From assembly GCA_002213445.1 (NCBI GenBank), contig NJIE01000029.1, positions 1 to 64,000 of the forward strand: a DNA stretch of 64,000 bases, written 5' to 3'. This document shows, piece after piece, positions 12,838 to 21,527 of this stretch. A model generated the notes under the pieces. The model worked only from the letters and a program-made list of their open reading frames with translations. It made no database searches and was not told the DNA's origin. The stretch is from Xenophilus sp. AP218F. GTDB taxonomy: Bacteria > Pseudomonadota > Gammaproteobacteria > Burkholderiales > Chromobacteriaceae. Made by a program: the position numbers and the translations under genes. Within the stretch, counting starts at the first letter, position 1. Each line of letters starts with the position of its first letter.

Positions 12838-13131
12838 TCAGTTGAGATACATCCAGTAGCCGGCGGCATTGACCAGCGCCGCCGCCGCCAGCGCCAGCGC
12901 GCGAATGCGCAAACTCTCCGGACTGCCGCGCCAGATGCGGCGGCGAGTGAACGCGGCCACGGCCAGCTGGCGGGTTTCGGTCAGCGCCGACAGCAGGCGG
13001 CTCTGGCTGGCGCGGTCGGCCACCGCGTCCTGGATGTAGCCGCGATAATCGGTCAGGATCTTGCGCAGCTCGGCTTCGGGCAGCGCCACCAGGGTCAGTT
13101 GCAGCTGTTGCAGGCAGACATCGTTTTTCAT
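12838..13131 (-). CDS. Mini-HAAS membrane protein
   Basis: 97 aa. Residues 10-58 align by eye with the N-terminal HAAS domain of the upstream gene: here 'LPEAELRKILTDYRGYIQDA', there 'LTPEAVREILADYEEYFNDA'. A single membrane helix follows at about 76-95, then the protein ends without any extracellular domain. The ATG at 13131 is chosen because GGGAG precedes it by 8 bases; a GTG three codons upstream is an alternative. It looks like a truncated paralogue that could compete with or dimerise with the full-length HAAS protein. Confidence 0.7.
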   Translation of the reverse strand: MKNDVCLQQLQLTLVALPEAELRKILTDYRGYIQDAVADRASQSRLLSALTETRQLAVAAFTRRRIWRGSPESLRIRALALAAAALVNAAGYWMYLN

Positions 13132-13167
13132 GGTCAACACTCCCGTTGGAATGACAAGATTTCCATC

Positions 13168-14244
13168 TCAAGCGCCGCGGCCATCGCGGTCGGAACCGGA
13201 CACCAGCGCGATCTGGTACTTCACGTAAGCCACCAGGCCGCGCCAGGTCAGCCGCGTCAGCCAGACGCAAAACAGCAAACCCAGCGCGCCGGCCAGCAGC
13301 AGCCCTACCCCCGATACCAGCATGCTGGCGGTCAAGGTCATGCCCGGCAGCGCCGTGATGCTCAAGCCGTCGCCGCCGCTGCGGGCGCTGATTTCCCTGT
13401 TGTTGATCACCAGGCTGTCGGCGCCGTCCTGCAGGCGGATTTCCCGGCTTGCGCCGCTGGCCGTCACCTTGGCCTGCCGTCCGCCCTGCTTGGCGTCCAG
13501 CACCTGCAATTCGCCGTTGGCGTCAAAGTTCAGCTTGACGTCGCCGTCGGCATGGCGGAACACGATGCCCGCCACCGCGCTGCGGTTGATGCTGACTTGC
13601 GAGTCGTCCACGCGCTGCACCAGCTGCGCGGCATCCGGGGAACTGCTGTCGATTTTCAGGCCGTCGGCTTCGCGGCGGACGCTGATGCCTTCGCCATGCC
13701 GGGTGGTCAGGCGGATCACGGTCCCGGCATCCGGCTCCAGTCTCAGGCGGCCGTCTTCGACGAACAGCTCGCTGTCGAAATCGCTGACCGTCCGCTCATG
13801 CCTGGCGTGATCCTCGTAGCTGATGAGATTGATGCTGGGCCAGCCAAACAGCGTATGGCTGCCCCAACCCACCACCACCGCCAGGCCGCCGATCAGGAAA
13901 CTGACCGACACCATGTAGCCCACGGTAAGAAAGATCAGATAAAGCATGAAGGGCAGAGCCAGAAACAGGTTGAGCACGCCAAGGCCGGCCAGCGATACGA
14001 TGACGCGCGACAGGTTGGCGAAGGAGCGGTGTTGCTCCCACTGCCGGTAATGCGTCTGTGCCTTCAGCTCGCGCGCCAGCTTCTGCGGGCTGCCCAGCGC
14101 GGCCACCACCTCGGCCTCGTCGCGGCCATCGGCCAGCGCGTCGTTGAAATACTCTTCGTAATCAGCCAGGATTTCGCGCACCGCTTCCGGCGTCAAACCG
14201 GCCAGCGCCTGCTCCAGTTGCTGTAAGAATTCCTTGCGAGTCAT
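13168..14244 (-). CDS. HAAS (DUF1700) membrane signalling protein
   Basis: 358 aa. It begins with a HAAS/DUF1700 helical domain (residues 1-65, 'LADYEEYFNDALADGRDEAE', 'LGSPQKLAREL'). Two membrane helices follow (about 82-128), then a Gly/Asp/Ser-rich repetitive beta domain resembling DUF4097/GIN adhesin-like folds (about 150-320), and a C-terminal membrane helix with a basic tail. HAAS proteins are typically encoded next to PadR regulators and are thought to signal across the membrane. Its ATG overlaps the padR stop (ATGA), so the two are translationally coupled. Confidence 0.85.
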   Translation of the reverse strand: MTRKEFLQQLEQALAGLTPEAVREILADYEEYFNDALADGRDEAEVVAALGSPQKLARELKAQTHYRQWEQHRSFANLSRVIVSLAGLGVLNLFLALPFMLYLIFLTVGYMVSVSFLIGGLAVVVGWGSHTLFGWPSINLISYEDHARHERTVSDFDSELFVEDGRLRLEPDAGTVIRLTTRHGEGISVRREADGLKIDSSSPDAAQLVQRVDDSQVSINRSAVAGIVFRHADGDVKLNFDANGELQVLDAKQGGRQAKVTASGASREIRLQDGADSLVINNREISARSGGDGLSITALPGMTLTASMLVSGVGLLLAGALGLLFCVWLTRLTWRGLVAYVKYQIALVSGSDRDGRGA

Positions 14245-14582
14245 TGCCGCTTCTCCTCTATCGCTGCCGCCGGCGCGGCGCGCAGCACGTTCTCCACCTC
14301 GGTCACGAACTCCTGCCACTCGCGCTGCATTTCCGCCAATTGCTGCAGGCCGATCGCGGTGAGTTTGTAATATTTGCGCGAAGGCCCGGAGGAAGACTCC
14401 ACCAGATACGTCGTCACCCAGGACTCGTTCTGCAAACGCCGCATCAGCGGGTAAATGGTGCCTTCGCTGATATCCATGCCCTGCGACAGCTTGCTGACCA
14501 GCTCGTAAGCGTAACTATCGGCCTGCGCCAGCACCGCCAGTACGCACATGTCCAGCGTGCCCTTCTTGAGTTGTGTTTTCAC
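14241..14582 (-). CDS. PadR-family transcriptional regulator
   Basis: 113-aa winged-helix regulator: 'LKKGTLDMCVLAVLAQADSY', 'YELVSKLS' and the wing region 'SEGTIYPLMRRLQNESWV', then 'SRKYYKLTAIGLQQLAEM', a standard PadR N-terminal domain with a dimerising C-terminal helix. The start is a GTG at 14582 with AAGGA eight bases upstream. It is the first gene of the operon padR-HAAS-miniHAAS-secreted protein and probably represses its own promoter through the GATACCTTG repeats just upstream. Confidence 0.93.
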   Translation of the reverse strand: MKTQLKKGTLDMCVLAVLAQADSYAYELVSKLSQGMDISEGTIYPLMRRLQNESWVTTYLVESSSGPSRKYYKLTAIGLQQLAEMQREWQEFVTEVENVLRAAPAAAIEEKRQ

Positions 14583-14613
14583 GGTTCTTTTCCTTAACCA
14601 GCTGGCAATACAC

Positions 14614-14704
14614 GATACCTTGCATTACAAGGCTTACCAGTGGACTACTGCATCCGGATGTCTGACTGAACTGTATGACAAGGTATCTTGTACTGCAAGG
14701 TATC
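14614..14704. promoter_or_regulatory. Putative PadR operators and operon promoter
   Basis: The 9-mer CAAGGTATC occurs at 14679-14687 and 14696-14704, and its reverse complement GATACCTTG at 14614-14622, which extends to the palindrome CCTTG-catta-CAAGG (14618-14632). On the minus strand a promoter-like pair TTGCAG (14698-14693) and TACAGT (14675-14670) with a 17-bp spacer brackets one copy. This suits autorepression by the PadR protein; binding is inferred, not known. Confidence 0.65.
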
Positions 14705-14805
14705 TTTCATTATCCAGTCTCAAGCCATTGTCCTTGCCGCTTTTTTGCAACACGTCGAGGCGGCGCGCCTCGATCTGTCAATCGCCGAGAGACGCGCCTT
14801 TTGCA

Positions 14806-14833
14806 TTGCAATGCAGCAAACTGCGGCCATAAT
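14806..14833 (+). promoter_or_regulatory. Candidate promoter of the patatin-like gene
   Basis: TTGCAA (14806-14811) and CATAAT (14828-14833) spaced by 16 bp, about 75 bases upstream of the coding start. The rest of the 332-bp gap between padR and this gene holds only the operator repeats; nothing else stands out. Confidence 0.45.
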
Positions 14834-14914
14834 TCATTTTGAATAACCGCGAAACCAGGCTGGCGGCTTGTCTCAACAGCTCCGCTTTCCCACTTTCTTT
14901 GCACAGGACACGAT

Positions 14915-15952
14915 ATGGCACACTCCCGACAGACTTCGCTGGCGCTGGTGCTGGGCGGCGGCGCGCCCAACGCCACGCTGATGGCCGGCGCGCTGACGGC
15001 TTTTTGCGAAGCCGGCGTGCAGTTCGACATCATCTCGACCTCCGGCGCGGGGGCCATCGTCGGCCTGCTCTACGCCGCGCCCAGACAGGGCGACGCCATC
15101 CAGGCGCTGAGCCGGCTGGCCGATATGGGCGTGGCCGATCCCATCTATGATTTGTTTCCGGTGAACTACAAGGTATTCAACAAGCCCGGCAAGCTGGCAG
15201 ACGCCTGGCGCGCCTTGCAGATGCGCAATCCGCTGCTGCAGGCGCTGCAACAGCAAGCCGACCAGGGCCCGGCCCAGCGCCTGCTGGCCGACTGGAGCGC
15301 GCTGCTGATGGCCACGCTCTGTCCCAGCGAGCTGAACGCCAACAGCCAGGGCCTGTGCGCCCACGTGCCCTTCATCGAAGAACTGGTAGATTTTTCGCGG
15401 CTGAAAGACATTCAGCCGCAGTTCTACCTCAACGCCTACAACGTCAGCCGCCACGAGATGGCCTGCTGGGACAAGCGCGAAATCAGCCACGAGCACTTCC
15501 TGGCGGCGCTGTCCTTTCCGCTGATCTATCCGCCCTGCCTGCTGGACGGCGACTACTACATCGAAGGCGCCGCCATCGATACCCTCAACTTCAAGCGCCT
15601 GTTCCAGAACCATCCGCATATCGACACCACCGTGGTGTTCGACGTGATGGGCAGCCAGCGCCTGATCCACCCGCCGCGCGATCTGTACGACGCCTGGGTG
15701 CAATCCATCATCGCGCCGCTGACCGAAATCGCCCGCGACGACCTGAAACTGTTCGAAGCGCTGCACAACCGCGACGAGCAGGGCCTGCCGCGCACCCGGG
15801 TGCTGCGCCTGAACTACGAGAAGCATCTGGAGAGCCAGGACGATTTGCGGGAGATGGACTGGTCCTACTCCAACCTCAGCAAGCTGTACCGCATCGGCTA
15901 TCTGACGGGCCAGGAAGCCTGCCGGCAACACCCGCAGGCGCTGGGCCTATGA
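14915..15952 (+). CDS. Patatin-like phospholipase family protein, atypical active site
   Basis: 345 aa, related to patatin-like acyl hydrolases: oxyanion-hole region 'LVLGGGAPNATLMAGAL', nucleophile elbow 'FDIISTSGAGAIVGLLY' (Ser43) and the usual second catalytic region 'DGDYYIEGAAIDTLNF'. Each motif departs from consensus: GGGxxR/G is GGGAPN, GxSxG reads STSGA, and the Asp of DG(A/G) is replaced by Glu (EGA). Activity may therefore be altered or lost. No signal peptide. AGGA seven bases upstream supports the start. It is transcribed alone, divergently from padR. Confidence 0.8.
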   Translation: MAHSRQTSLALVLGGGAPNATLMAGALTAFCEAGVQFDIISTSGAGAIVGLLYAAPRQGDAIQALSRLADMGVADPIYDLFPVNYKVFNKPGKLADAWRALQMRNPLLQALQQQADQGPAQRLLADWSALLMATLCPSELNANSQGLCAHVPFIEELVDFSRLKDIQPQFYLNAYNVSRHEMACWDKREISHEHFLAALSFPLIYPPCLLDGDYYIEGAAIDTLNFKRLFQNHPHIDTTVVFDVMGSQRLIHPPRDLYDAWVQSIIAPLTEIARDDLKLFEALHNRDEQGLPRTRVLRLNYEKHLESQDDLREMDWSYSNLSKLYRIGYLTGQEACRQHPQALGL

Positions 15953-15957
15953 CGCGA

Positions 15958-15985
15958 CAAGGGCCGCCCCAACGGGCGGCCCTTG
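15958..15985. terminator. Hairpin between convergent patatin-like and arcC genes
   Basis: A 12-bp stem CAAGGGCCGCCC/GGGCGGCCCTTG (15958-15969, 15974-15985) with a 4-nt loop between two genes that end facing each other. No strong T-run, but the position suggests bidirectional termination. Confidence 0.6.
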
Positions 15986-16014
15986 CTGTCACCAATCAAG
16001 CGTCAGTCAGCGGC

Positions 16015-16959
16015 TCAGTACCACTCGATGCCGGCCTTCTCGGTGGAGATCACGGTGCCGGCTTCGCCCTTGACGATCTTCTCGATGTCTTCCAGCGCGC
16101 CGATCACAGCCTTCTTGCCGGTCAGACGGGCGAATTCGCAAGCGGCTTCCACTTTCGGGCCCATGGAGCCGGCGGCGAAGCCCAGCTTGTCCATTTCGTC
16201 CGGGTGGGCGTGACGGATGGCCTTGGCTTCCGGCGTGCCCCAACCGACAAACACGCTCTTCACGTCGGTGGCGATCACGAAGTAGTCCGCGTCGATTTCG
16301 CGGGCCAGCAGCGCGGAGGCCAGATCCTTGTCGATCACCGCTTCCACGCCGACCAGCTTGTCGCCTTCGTACATGGTCGGGATGCCGCCGCCGCCGGCAG
16401 CGATCACCACCACGCCTTTTTCGATCAGCCACTTGATCGGACGCATTTCGAAGATGCGCTTCGGTTTCGGGCTCGGCACCACGCGGCGGAAGTATTCGCC
16501 GTCAGCCTTCACGGTCCAGCCTTTTTCAGCGGCCAGCTTGTCGGCTTCTTCCTTGGAGTAAACCGGACCCACGAACTTGGTCGGGTTCTTGAACGCCGGG
16601 TCGTTGGCGTCCACTTCGGTCTGGGTCAGGATGGTGGCCAGCGGCACTTCGAACGGCAGCACGTTGCCCAGTTCCTGCTCGACCATGTAGCCGATCATGC
16701 CTTCGGTTTGCGCGCCCAGCACGTCCAGCGGGTACGGCGTAACCTTGCCGTCGACGTGGCGGGCGTAGGCGTCGTTTTGCAAGCCAAGAAGGCCGACTTG
16801 CGGACCGTTGCCGTGGCACATCACCAGGTTGTGGCCCAAGCGGGTCACGGCGGCCAGTTGCTCGGCGGCGATCTTGACGTTGGCGCGTTGGTTATCGGCG
16901 GTCATGGCCTCGCCACGACGTTGCAGGGCATTGCCCCCCAGAGCTACGACGACTCGCAT
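16015..16959 (-). CDS. arcC: Carbamate kinase ArcC
   Basis: Last step of the arginine deiminase pathway: carbamoyl phosphate + ADP gives ATP, CO2 and ammonia. The 314-aa protein shows the family signatures '[20 protein letters not shown]', '[17 protein letters not shown]' and '[12 protein letters not shown]', plus the C-terminal '[11 protein letters not shown]' segment. Length is normal. It is the fourth gene of arcDABC and follows arcB across a strong GC hairpin that may modulate its expression. Confidence 0.98.
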   Translation of the reverse strand: MRVVVALGGNALQRRGEAMTADNQRANVKIAAEQLAAVTRLGHNLVMCHGNGPQVGLLGLQNDAYARHVDGKVTPYPLDVLGAQTEGMIGYMVEQELGNVLPFEVPLATILTQTEVDANDPAFKNPTKFVGPVYSKEEADKLAAEKGWTVKADGEYFRRVVPSPKPKRIFEMRPIKWLIEKGVVVIAAGGGGIPTMYEGDKLVGVEAVIDKDLASALLAREIDADYFVIATDVKSVFVGWGTPEAKAIRHAHPDEMDKLGFAAGSMGPKVEAACEFARLTGKKAVIGALEDIEKIVKGEAGTVISTEKAGIEWY

Positions 16960-17023
16960 GAGATATTCCTCGATTGCCGGCGCGCCGCCCGTCTGGCGAC
17001 GCGCCTGATGTTCTGAAAGAAAA

Positions 17024-17054
17024 CGGCCAAGGCTCCGGTCGGAGGCCTTGGCCG
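17024..17054 (-). other. Intercistronic hairpin between arcB and arcC
   Basis: A nearly perfect inverted repeat, CGGCCAAGG with CCTTGGCCG enclosing CTCCG/CGGAG, followed on the minus strand by TTTTC. It could act as a partial terminator, mRNA stabiliser or processing site within the operon. Confidence 0.7.
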
Positions 17055-17096
17055 GTAAAGCGCATTCAATCGGGCCGACAAGCGGCCCGGCACGGC

Positions 17097-18107
17097 TTAG
17101 TCACCCAGGGTGGAAACCAGGATGGCCTTGATGGTGTGCATGCGGTTCTCGGCCTGTTCGAACGCCAGGTTGCATTCGGACTCGAACACGTCTTCGGTCA
17201 CTTCGATGCCGTTGGCCAGTTCCGGGTATTGCGTAGCGATTTCCTTGCCTACCTTGGTTTCGCTGTTGTGGAAGGCCGGCAGGCAGTGCATGAACTTCAC
17301 TTGCGGGTTGCCGGAAGCGGCCACCAGCGCGCTGTTCACCTGGTACGGCATCAGCAGCTTGATGCGTTCCGCCCAGACTTCAGCCGGCTCGCCCATCGAC
17401 ACCCATACGTCGGTGTGGATGAAGTCGGTGCCCTTGACGGCTTCCTTGGCGTCTTCGGTCAGCGTGATGCGCGCGCCGGTCTTGGCGGCGATTTCGCGGC
17501 ACTGAGCCACCAGGTCTTCGGTCGGCCACAGGTGCTTCGGCGCGCCGATGCGAACATCCATGCCCAGTTTGCAACCGATCACCAGCAACGAGTTGCCCAT
17601 GTTGTTGCGGGCGTCGCCCAGGTAGGTGTAGCGGATCTGGGAGAGCGGCTTGTCGCTGTTTTCCCACATGGTCAGCACGTCGGCCAGCATCTGGGTCGGG
17701 TGGAACTCGTCGGTCAGGCCGTTGTAAACCGGTACGCCGGCGTAGGCGGCCAGTTCGTTTTCAACCATGTCCTGGCTGTAGCCGCGGTATTCGATCGCGT
17801 CGTACATGCGACCCAGCACGCGGGCGGTATCTTTCATCGATTCCTTGTGGCCGATCTGGGAGCCGGACGGTCCAAGGTAGGAGACGTTGGCGCCCTGGTC
17901 GAAGCAGGCCACTTCGAACGCGCAACGGGTGCGGGTGGAAGTCTTTTCAAAAATCAGGGCGACGTTCTTGCCCTTCAGGTGCTGCTGTTCGGTGCCGGCG
18001 TACTTGGCGCGCTTCAGATCGCGGGACAGGTCCAGCAGGTAACGGATTTCACGCGGGGTGAAGTCCAGCATTTTCAGGAAGTTACGGTTGCGCAGATTGA
18101 AAGCCAT
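17097..18107 (-). CDS. arcB: Catabolic ornithine carbamoyltransferase ArcB
   Basis: Phosphorolyses citrulline to ornithine and carbamoyl phosphate in arginine fermentation. The 336-aa protein contains the carbamoyl-phosphate motif '[15 protein letters not shown]', '[16 protein letters not shown]', the ornithine-binding 'DVWVSMGEP' and '[10 protein letters not shown]'. The start at 18107 (MAFNLRNRN) has AGGAG seven bases upstream; an ATG 25 codons earlier lacks one. Placement between arcA and arcC argues for the catabolic rather than the biosynthetic (ArgF) enzyme. Confidence 0.96.
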   Translation of the reverse strand: MAFNLRNRNFLKMLDFTPREIRYLLDLSRDLKRAKYAGTEQQHLKGKNVALIFEKTSTRTRCAFEVACFDQGANVSYLGPSGSQIGHKESMKDTARVLGRMYDAIEYRGYSQDMVENELAAYAGVPVYNGLTDEFHPTQMLADVLTMWENSDKPLSQIRYTYLGDARNNMGNSLLVIGCKLGMDVRIGAPKHLWPTEDLVAQCREIAAKTGARITLTEDAKEAVKGTDFIHTDVWVSMGEPAEVWAERIKLLMPYQVNSALVAASGNPQVKFMHCLPAFHNSETKVGKEIATQYPELANGIEVTEDVFESECNLAFEQAENRMHTIKAILVSTLGD

Positions 18108-18200
18108 GATATTGCTCCTGATTAGAGTCTTGGCAAGTGGCCGCGATTCCCGTGAATCGTCGGTCAACCTGTCTTCTTGCAAATGAATGTCTTGCCGTTT

Positions 18201-18222
18201 CCCGGCGGCTCGCGCCGCCGGG
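18201..18222 (-). other. Intercistronic hairpin between arcA and arcB
   Basis: A 9-bp GC stem (18201-18209 with 18214-18222) and 4-nt loop in the 137-bp spacer. No T-run follows, so it is more likely an mRNA stability or processing element than a terminator. Confidence 0.55.
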
Positions 18223-18244
18223 GGATGAAGCTAACCTGCCGGTC

Positions 18245-19477
18245 TTACAGCTTGATTTCGTCGCGTACGATCGGGCAAGTCATGCAGTGGCCGCCGCCGC
18301 GACCGCGGCCCAGTTCGGAGGCCGGGATCTCGATCACTTCCACGCCGTGCTCGCGCATCAGGCGGTTGGTGTAGGTGTTGCGGTCGTAGGCCACCACCAC
18401 GCGGCGATCCAGCGCCACCACGTTGTTGCCGTCGTCCCACTGTTCGCGTTCGCGCTGGAAGGCGTCGCCGCCGGTCTGGATGACGCGGATTTCCTTGAGG
18501 CCCAGCGCCTGGCGGACGATTTCCACCAGATGCACGCCGTCATGGCGTTCGAAGCGGATTTCGCCTTCCTTGTCGCCGGCGTACATGCTGGTGCAGACGA
18601 TGTCGTCCACCACGTCCGGGAAGACCGACAGCAGGTCCACGTCGAGGAAGCTGAACACGGTGTCCAGGTGCATCGCGGCGCGGGACTTCGGCATCTGGCA
18701 GGCGATGACGCGGGTTGCGCCGCCTTCCTTGCCCAGCACGTTCTTGGCGACTTGCACTACGGCTTGCGGGCTGGTGCGCTCGCCCATGCCGATCAGCACG
18801 GTGCCGTTGCCGATAGGCATCACGTCGCCGCCTTCCAGCGTGGCCGGGCCGTGATCCTTGTCGCAGTCGCCCCACCATACGTTGACCTTGCCGGCGAACA
18901 TCGGGTGGAACTGGTAGATCGATTGCAGAACCAGGGTTTCCTGGCGGCGGGCCGGCCAGTACATCGGGTTCAGGGTCACGCCTTCATAGATCCAGCAAGA
19001 CGGGTCGCGCTGGAACAGGCTGTTGGGGATCGGGGGCAGTACGAATTCGGAGTTGTCGAGATAGCCGCCGAACAGGCCCTTCGGGTCGAACGGCAGCTCA
19101 AACTTGGCGATGCCGCCGATCAGGTGCTCGGACAGTTGGGCGGACGGCATTTCGTCCAGCCAGCTGCGCAGGTCTTTCAGCATGCCGATGCCGACGTTGT
19201 CGGTCTTGACCTTGCGGTCCAGAATCCAGGCGCGGGCCGCTTTGTCGTCCAGTACCTTGGCCAGCGCATCGTGGGCTTCCACCACTTCGATGCCGCGGGC
19301 GCGCATCTGCTCGACCATGTAAGCGTGGTCCTTTTGAGCGCGTTCAACCCAGATCACATCGTCGAACAGCAGACCGTGGCAGTTGTCGGGGGTCAGGCGC
19401 TTATGGGCCAGGCCGGGACGGCATACCATCACAGTTCGCAACTTACCGCACTCAGAATGAACACCGAACTTAGTCAT
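18245..19477 (-). CDS. arcA: Arginine deiminase ArcA
   Basis: Hydrolyses arginine to citrulline and ammonia, the first enzyme of the ADI pathway. The 410-aa protein carries the guanidino-modifying enzyme motifs '[17 protein letters not shown]', '[14 protein letters not shown]', '[10 protein letters not shown]' with the catalytic His, and the C-terminal nucleophile Cys in '[12 protein letters not shown]'. The start at 19477 (MTKFGVHSE) has GGAG upstream and matches the family. It is the second gene of arcDABC. Confidence 0.98.
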   Translation of the reverse strand: MTKFGVHSECGKLRTVMVCRPGLAHKRLTPDNCHGLLFDDVIWVERAQKDHAYMVEQMRARGIEVVEAHDALAKVLDDKAARAWILDRKVKTDNVGIGMLKDLRSWLDEMPSAQLSEHLIGGIAKFELPFDPKGLFGGYLDNSEFVLPPIPNSLFQRDPSCWIYEGVTLNPMYWPARRQETLVLQSIYQFHPMFAGKVNVWWGDCDKDHGPATLEGGDVMPIGNGTVLIGMGERTSPQAVVQVAKNVLGKEGGATRVIACQMPKSRAAMHLDTVFSFLDVDLLSVFPDVVDDIVCTSMYAGDKEGEIRFERHDGVHLVEIVRQALGLKEIRVIQTGGDAFQREREQWDDGNNVVALDRRVVVAYDRNTYTNRLMREHGVEVIEIPASELGRGRGGGHCMTCPIVRDEIKL

Positions 19478-19506
19478 AACGATACTCCTAGAGTCATTTT
19501 TGGCTT

Positions 19507-19526
19507 GGGGCGGGCGCACCCGCCCC
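19507..19526 (-). other. Intercistronic hairpin between arcD and arcA
   Basis: Stem GGGGCGGG/CCCGCCCC (19507-19514, 19519-19526) with loop CGCA. It is the third GC-rich hairpin placed at a junction of the arc operon; no T-run follows. Confidence 0.55.
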
Positions 19527-19551
19527 GGCGACTACTGCTTGAATCTCGAAA

Positions 19552-20991
19552 TCACAGACCGATCTGACCGGTTGCCAGCCAGTAGGCGGCTACCGCCCCC
19601 AGGGCTACCACGATTGCGGCCAGCACAGCTTCGGCGGTGGTGAAAGGCTTCTCACCGCGCTCTTTCTTGGCCCACAGGTAGAACAGCAGACCCGGGGCGT
19701 ACAGAACCATGGACAGGAACAGATACTTGATGCCGGCGGCGTAGATCAGCCACACGCCGTAGACGGTTGCCAGACCGGCGACGCCCAGTTCCTTGCCGCT
19801 GCTTTCGCCTTGGGCGTAGCCCTCGCCGCGCTTGGCGACCAGCAGGGAGTAACCGGCGCACAACAGATAAGGAATCAGGATCATCGAGGTGGCCAGCGAC
19901 AGGAGCGCCAGGTAACCGGCCGAGCTGAACAGGGTGATGATCAGGAACAGCTGGATCAGACCGTTGGTCAGCCACAGCGAGGCAGCCGGGGAACCGTTGG
20001 CGTTGGTGGTGCCGAACACCTTGGGCATCACGCCGTCCTTGCCGGCCAGGTAAGGCGCTTCGGAAGCCAGCAGGGTCCAGGCCAAGAGCGCGCCGCCAAC
20101 CGAAATCACCAGACCTGCGTTCATCAGGTTGGCGCCCAGCGGGCCGAAGGCTTTTTCCAGCACGTAAGCGGTGGACGGGTTTTTCAGCGCGGCCAGTTCC
20201 GGCTGGGTCATCACGCCCAGCGACAGCACCGACACGGCAACCAGCAGAGCGATGGTCAGCAGGAAGCCGATCACGGTGGCCTTGCCCACATCCTTCATGC
20301 TTTCAGCGCGGCTGGAGAACATCGAAGCGCCTTCGATGCCGATGAACACCCACACGGTCACCAGCATGGTGCTCTTCACCTGATCGACGATGGAGCCCAG
20401 CTTGGCGTTACCCCAGAAATCCAGATTGAAGGTATCCACCTTGAAGGCGAAGACGATCAGCACGATGAACAAGGCCAGCGGAACCAGCTTGGCGATCGTG
20501 GTGATGGTGTTGATGAAGGCCGCGCCATGCACCCCGCGCAATACCAGGAAGTGCAGACTCCACAACAGGATGGAGGCGCAGACGATGGCGGTGGGCGTGT
20601 TGCCGTCGCCGAAGGCCGGCACCCAGAAGGCCAGCGCGGAGAACATCACGACAAAGTAGGAAACGTTGCCGATCCAGGCGGAAATCCAGTAACCCCAGGC
20701 CGAGTTGAAGCCCATGTAGTCGCCGAAACCTGCCTTGGCGTAACCGTAAACGCCGCCTTCAACTTCCGGCTTGCGGTTCGACAGCATCTGGAAAACAAAG
20801 GCCAGCGCCAGCATGCCGACGAAGGTGATGGCCCAGCCGATCAAGATAGCGCCGGCGCCGGCGCCGGCTGCCATGTTCTGAGGCAGCGAGAAGATGCCGC
20901 CGCCGATCATGGAGCCAACCACCAGAGCCGTCAAAGCGCCCAGCTTCAGCTTGGGAGCGCCTCCGCCTTGGGTTTCAGTTTCTGTGGACAT
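19552..20991 (-). CDS. arcD: Arginine/ornithine antiporter ArcD
   Basis: Exchanges external arginine for internal ornithine without energy cost. The 479-aa APC-superfamily permease has about 12-13 membrane segments and typical 'LGALTALVVGSMIGGGIFSL', 'EGGVYGYAKAGFGDYMGFNS' and 'WVFIGIEGASMFSSRAE' motifs. It is the first gene of arcDABC, and the gene order arcD-arcA-arcB-arcC matches Pseudomonas. The 5' region holds an FNR/ANR box about 120 bases upstream of the start. Confidence 0.96.
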   Translation of the reverse strand: MSTETETQGGGAPKLKLGALTALVVGSMIGGGIFSLPQNMAAGAGAGAILIGWAITFVGMLALAFVFQMLSNRKPEVEGGVYGYAKAGFGDYMGFNSAWGYWISAWIGNVSYFVVMFSALAFWVPAFGDGNTPTAIVCASILLWSLHFLVLRGVHGAAFINTITTIAKLVPLALFIVLIVFAFKVDTFNLDFWGNAKLGSIVDQVKSTMLVTVWVFIGIEGASMFSSRAESMKDVGKATVIGFLLTIALLVAVSVLSLGVMTQPELAALKNPSTAYVLEKAFGPLGANLMNAGLVISVGGALLAWTLLASEAPYLAGKDGVMPKVFGTTNANGSPAASLWLTNGLIQLFLIITLFSSAGYLALLSLATSMILIPYLLCAGYSLLVAKRGEGYAQGESSGKELGVAGLATVYGVWLIYAAGIKYLFLSMVLYAPGLLFYLWAKKERGEKPFTTAEAVLAAIVVALGAVAAYWLATGQIGL

Positions 20992-21113
20992 ATTTCGTTC
21001 TCCGTTTTAGATACATAAGCTGAAAAAACCGCATCTGTATAATTAAATTCTTATCATCTGAAATAATGGTATATCGCGCCCAGCAAGGGTTTCCACGCTA
21101 GCCAGACATTCAG

Positions 21114-21127
21114 TTGACTTGAATCAA
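21114..21127 (-). promoter_or_regulatory. FNR/ANR box upstream of arcDABC
   Basis: TTGAC-ttga-ATCAA matches the FNR/ANR consensus TTGAT-N4-ATCAA at 9 of 10 positions. It is centred about 130 bp upstream of arcD. A plausible -10 (TATACC, 21074-21069) would put the box near -59. Anaerobic induction of arc operons by ANR is established in Pseudomonas. Confidence 0.7.
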
Positions 21128-21446
21128 GCACGCAACGCCCACTTCCGATAGCACATGCACATACGCGACGAACGCTTATATCAAAGCGCCATGGCATGTC
21201 GCCGACAGGGTGATTTACGGCTCCACGGAGCCATCGGCACGTTCAGGTTAGGCAGACAAAAGGCAAAACGAAAGGCCTCTTTACAGCTGGAAAACAGGGT
21301 AAAGAACCACAGATTGAGAACTTCAGAACACACTACTAAAGGATATAGAGCTCCACCGCGCGGGATAGTTCTGAAAGCGCGGCCGCAGACTGAACGAAAG
21401 ACGGGGAAGCGGCGGCGCCCCATCGGCGCGGCGGCGGCGGCCGGGC
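21128..21446. other. Non-coding stretch between arc operon and the DUF3149 gene
   Basis: About 320 bases without a convincing gene. A plus-strand open frame here has no ribosome site, runs through a terminator and into the antisense of the DUF3149 gene, and is rejected. Apart from the flanking FNR box and terminator I see no structured element. Confidence 0.5.
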
Positions 21447-21480
21447 GAAAAAAAACGGATACAGCCCACCGCTGTATCCG
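21447..21480 (-). terminator. Terminator of the DUF3149 gene
   Basis: A 10-bp stem CGGATACAGC/GCTGTATCCG (21456-21465, 21471-21480) with loop CCACC; on the minus strand it is followed by a nine-base T tract. It lies 47 bases past the small gene. Confidence 0.9.
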
Positions 21481-21527
21481 CCAACACACACATCAAGAGG
21501 AAATGCCCAACTTTTCTCAAGCGGAAG

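Noticed and set aside
17097-18107. Assignment of this gene as biosynthetic argF
   Set aside because: Its place between arcA and arcC in an operon with the antiporter favours the catabolic ArcB role.
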